Of a stretch of 64,000 nucleotides of DNA, positions 63,897 to 64,000 are shown in pieces. Both the position numbers and the translations under genes were made by a program. The stretch comes from an uncultured delta proteobacterium (lineage in GTDB: Bacteria; Desulfobacterota; Desulfovibrionia; Desulfovibrionales; Desulfovibrionaceae), in contig CAILNX010000039.1 of assembly GCA_903835685.1 (NCBI GenBank), positions 28,436 through 92,435 on the forward strand, given 5' to 3'. Under the pieces are notes generated by a model, which was not told the DNA's origin, did no database searches, and saw only the letters and a program-made list of their open reading frames with translations. The stretch's first letter is position 1. Each line of letters starts with the position of its first letter.

Positions 63897-63990
63897 AGAA
63901 AAAAGGGTTACCCATTTCTGGATAACCCTTTGATGTGCGTGGTGGAGCTGGACAGAATCGAACTGACGGCCTCTTGAATGCCATGCCAGT
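63897..63990 (-). other. tRNA/tmRNA 3'-end remnant plus terminator, copy 3
   Basis: The sequence at 63938-63969 is identical over 32 bp to 61502-61533 of copy 2 and includes GTTCGATTCTGTCCAGCTCC and ACCA on the minus strand. A terminator hairpin (63901-63932) follows it. The similarity fades upstream of CATTCAAGAGG, and the window ends 10 bp later, so it cannot be told whether this is the tail of an intact RNA gene or another remnant. Confidence 0.65.
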
Positions 63991-64000
63991 GAAACAGTAG

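Noticed and set aside
63754..63984. 76-codon minus-strand frame with a similar N-terminus
   Set aside because: It arises for the same reason, translation through remnant copy 3 and its terminator.

Overview
The window is a high-GC bacterial chromosome segment with dense, well-ordered genes. The best guess is a sulfate reducer of the Desulfovibrionaceae type. This is an inference from gene content: formate-dehydrogenase maturation factors (fdhD, fdhE), molybdenum-cofactor genes (moaA, mobA, mobB), a molbindin, long-form hisG, a liv transporter beside guaB-guaA, and a peptidoglycan cassette of the kind found in curved bacteria. No 16S or other decisive marker is present.

Layout. 1-4.0 kb: molybdenum/formate cluster (moaA fragment, fdhE, a TlpA-like thiol protein, fdhD on the minus strand; mobB and mobA convergent). 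4.2-10.4 kb: a plus-strand run of a tiny basic protein, an FmdB-type zinc ribbon, purB, pyrE, then a three-gene envelope cassette whose outer members match the Csd6/Pgp2 and Csd4/Pgp1 cell-shape peptidases. 10.6-16.5 kb: a TIM-barrel sugar isomerase and a complete branched-chain amino-acid ABC transporter (livKHMGF). 16.5-23.2 kb: guaB, guaA, tatB, tatC, hisB, a lipoprotein, hisA and a heavy-metal chaperone. 23.3-28.7 kb, minus strand: an HD-GYP response regulator, a molybdopterin oxidoreductase, hisG, hisI and a lactonase-like hydrolase.

28.9-40.0 kb is the most interesting part. It is a surface-glycan cluster with an SDR, a sugar-1-phosphate nucleotidyltransferase, a Nudix hydrolase, a heptose-type GHMP kinase, a stand-alone TPP-dependent E1 alpha/beta pair, a DegT-fold enzyme whose PLP lysine is replaced by histidine (the hallmark of sugar 3-dehydratases), a B12-type radical SAM protein, a family 2 glycosyltransferase and a polytopic membrane protein. 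A brnTA toxin-antitoxin pair sits in the middle. Together the genes suggest an activated deoxy sugar carrying a TPP-installed carbon branch, a pathway I cannot match to a described one. Facing it at 40.1-51.4 kb are four tandem YfhO-like giant membrane proteins.

51.5-60.3 kb is housekeeping: metK, panC, a TPR protein, paaK, a prepilin peptidase, a flavoprotein, two small envelope genes (one with an in-frame TGA), a glyoxalase-II-like hydrolase, a CheY-like protein, a membrane protein and a molbindin. From about 60.3 kb the sequence changes character. There is a highly structured 133-bp inverted-repeat element and three copies of a tRNA/tmRNA 3' end, each with its own terminator. A secreted poly-glycine protein lies between copies 1 and 2, and an AT-rich orphan gene lies between copies 2 and 3. 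This looks like the scar of repeated integration at an RNA gene.

AT-rich imperfect palindromes sharing the core CGCAAGAATAAGAAAT recur in the spacers between transcription units across the whole window.
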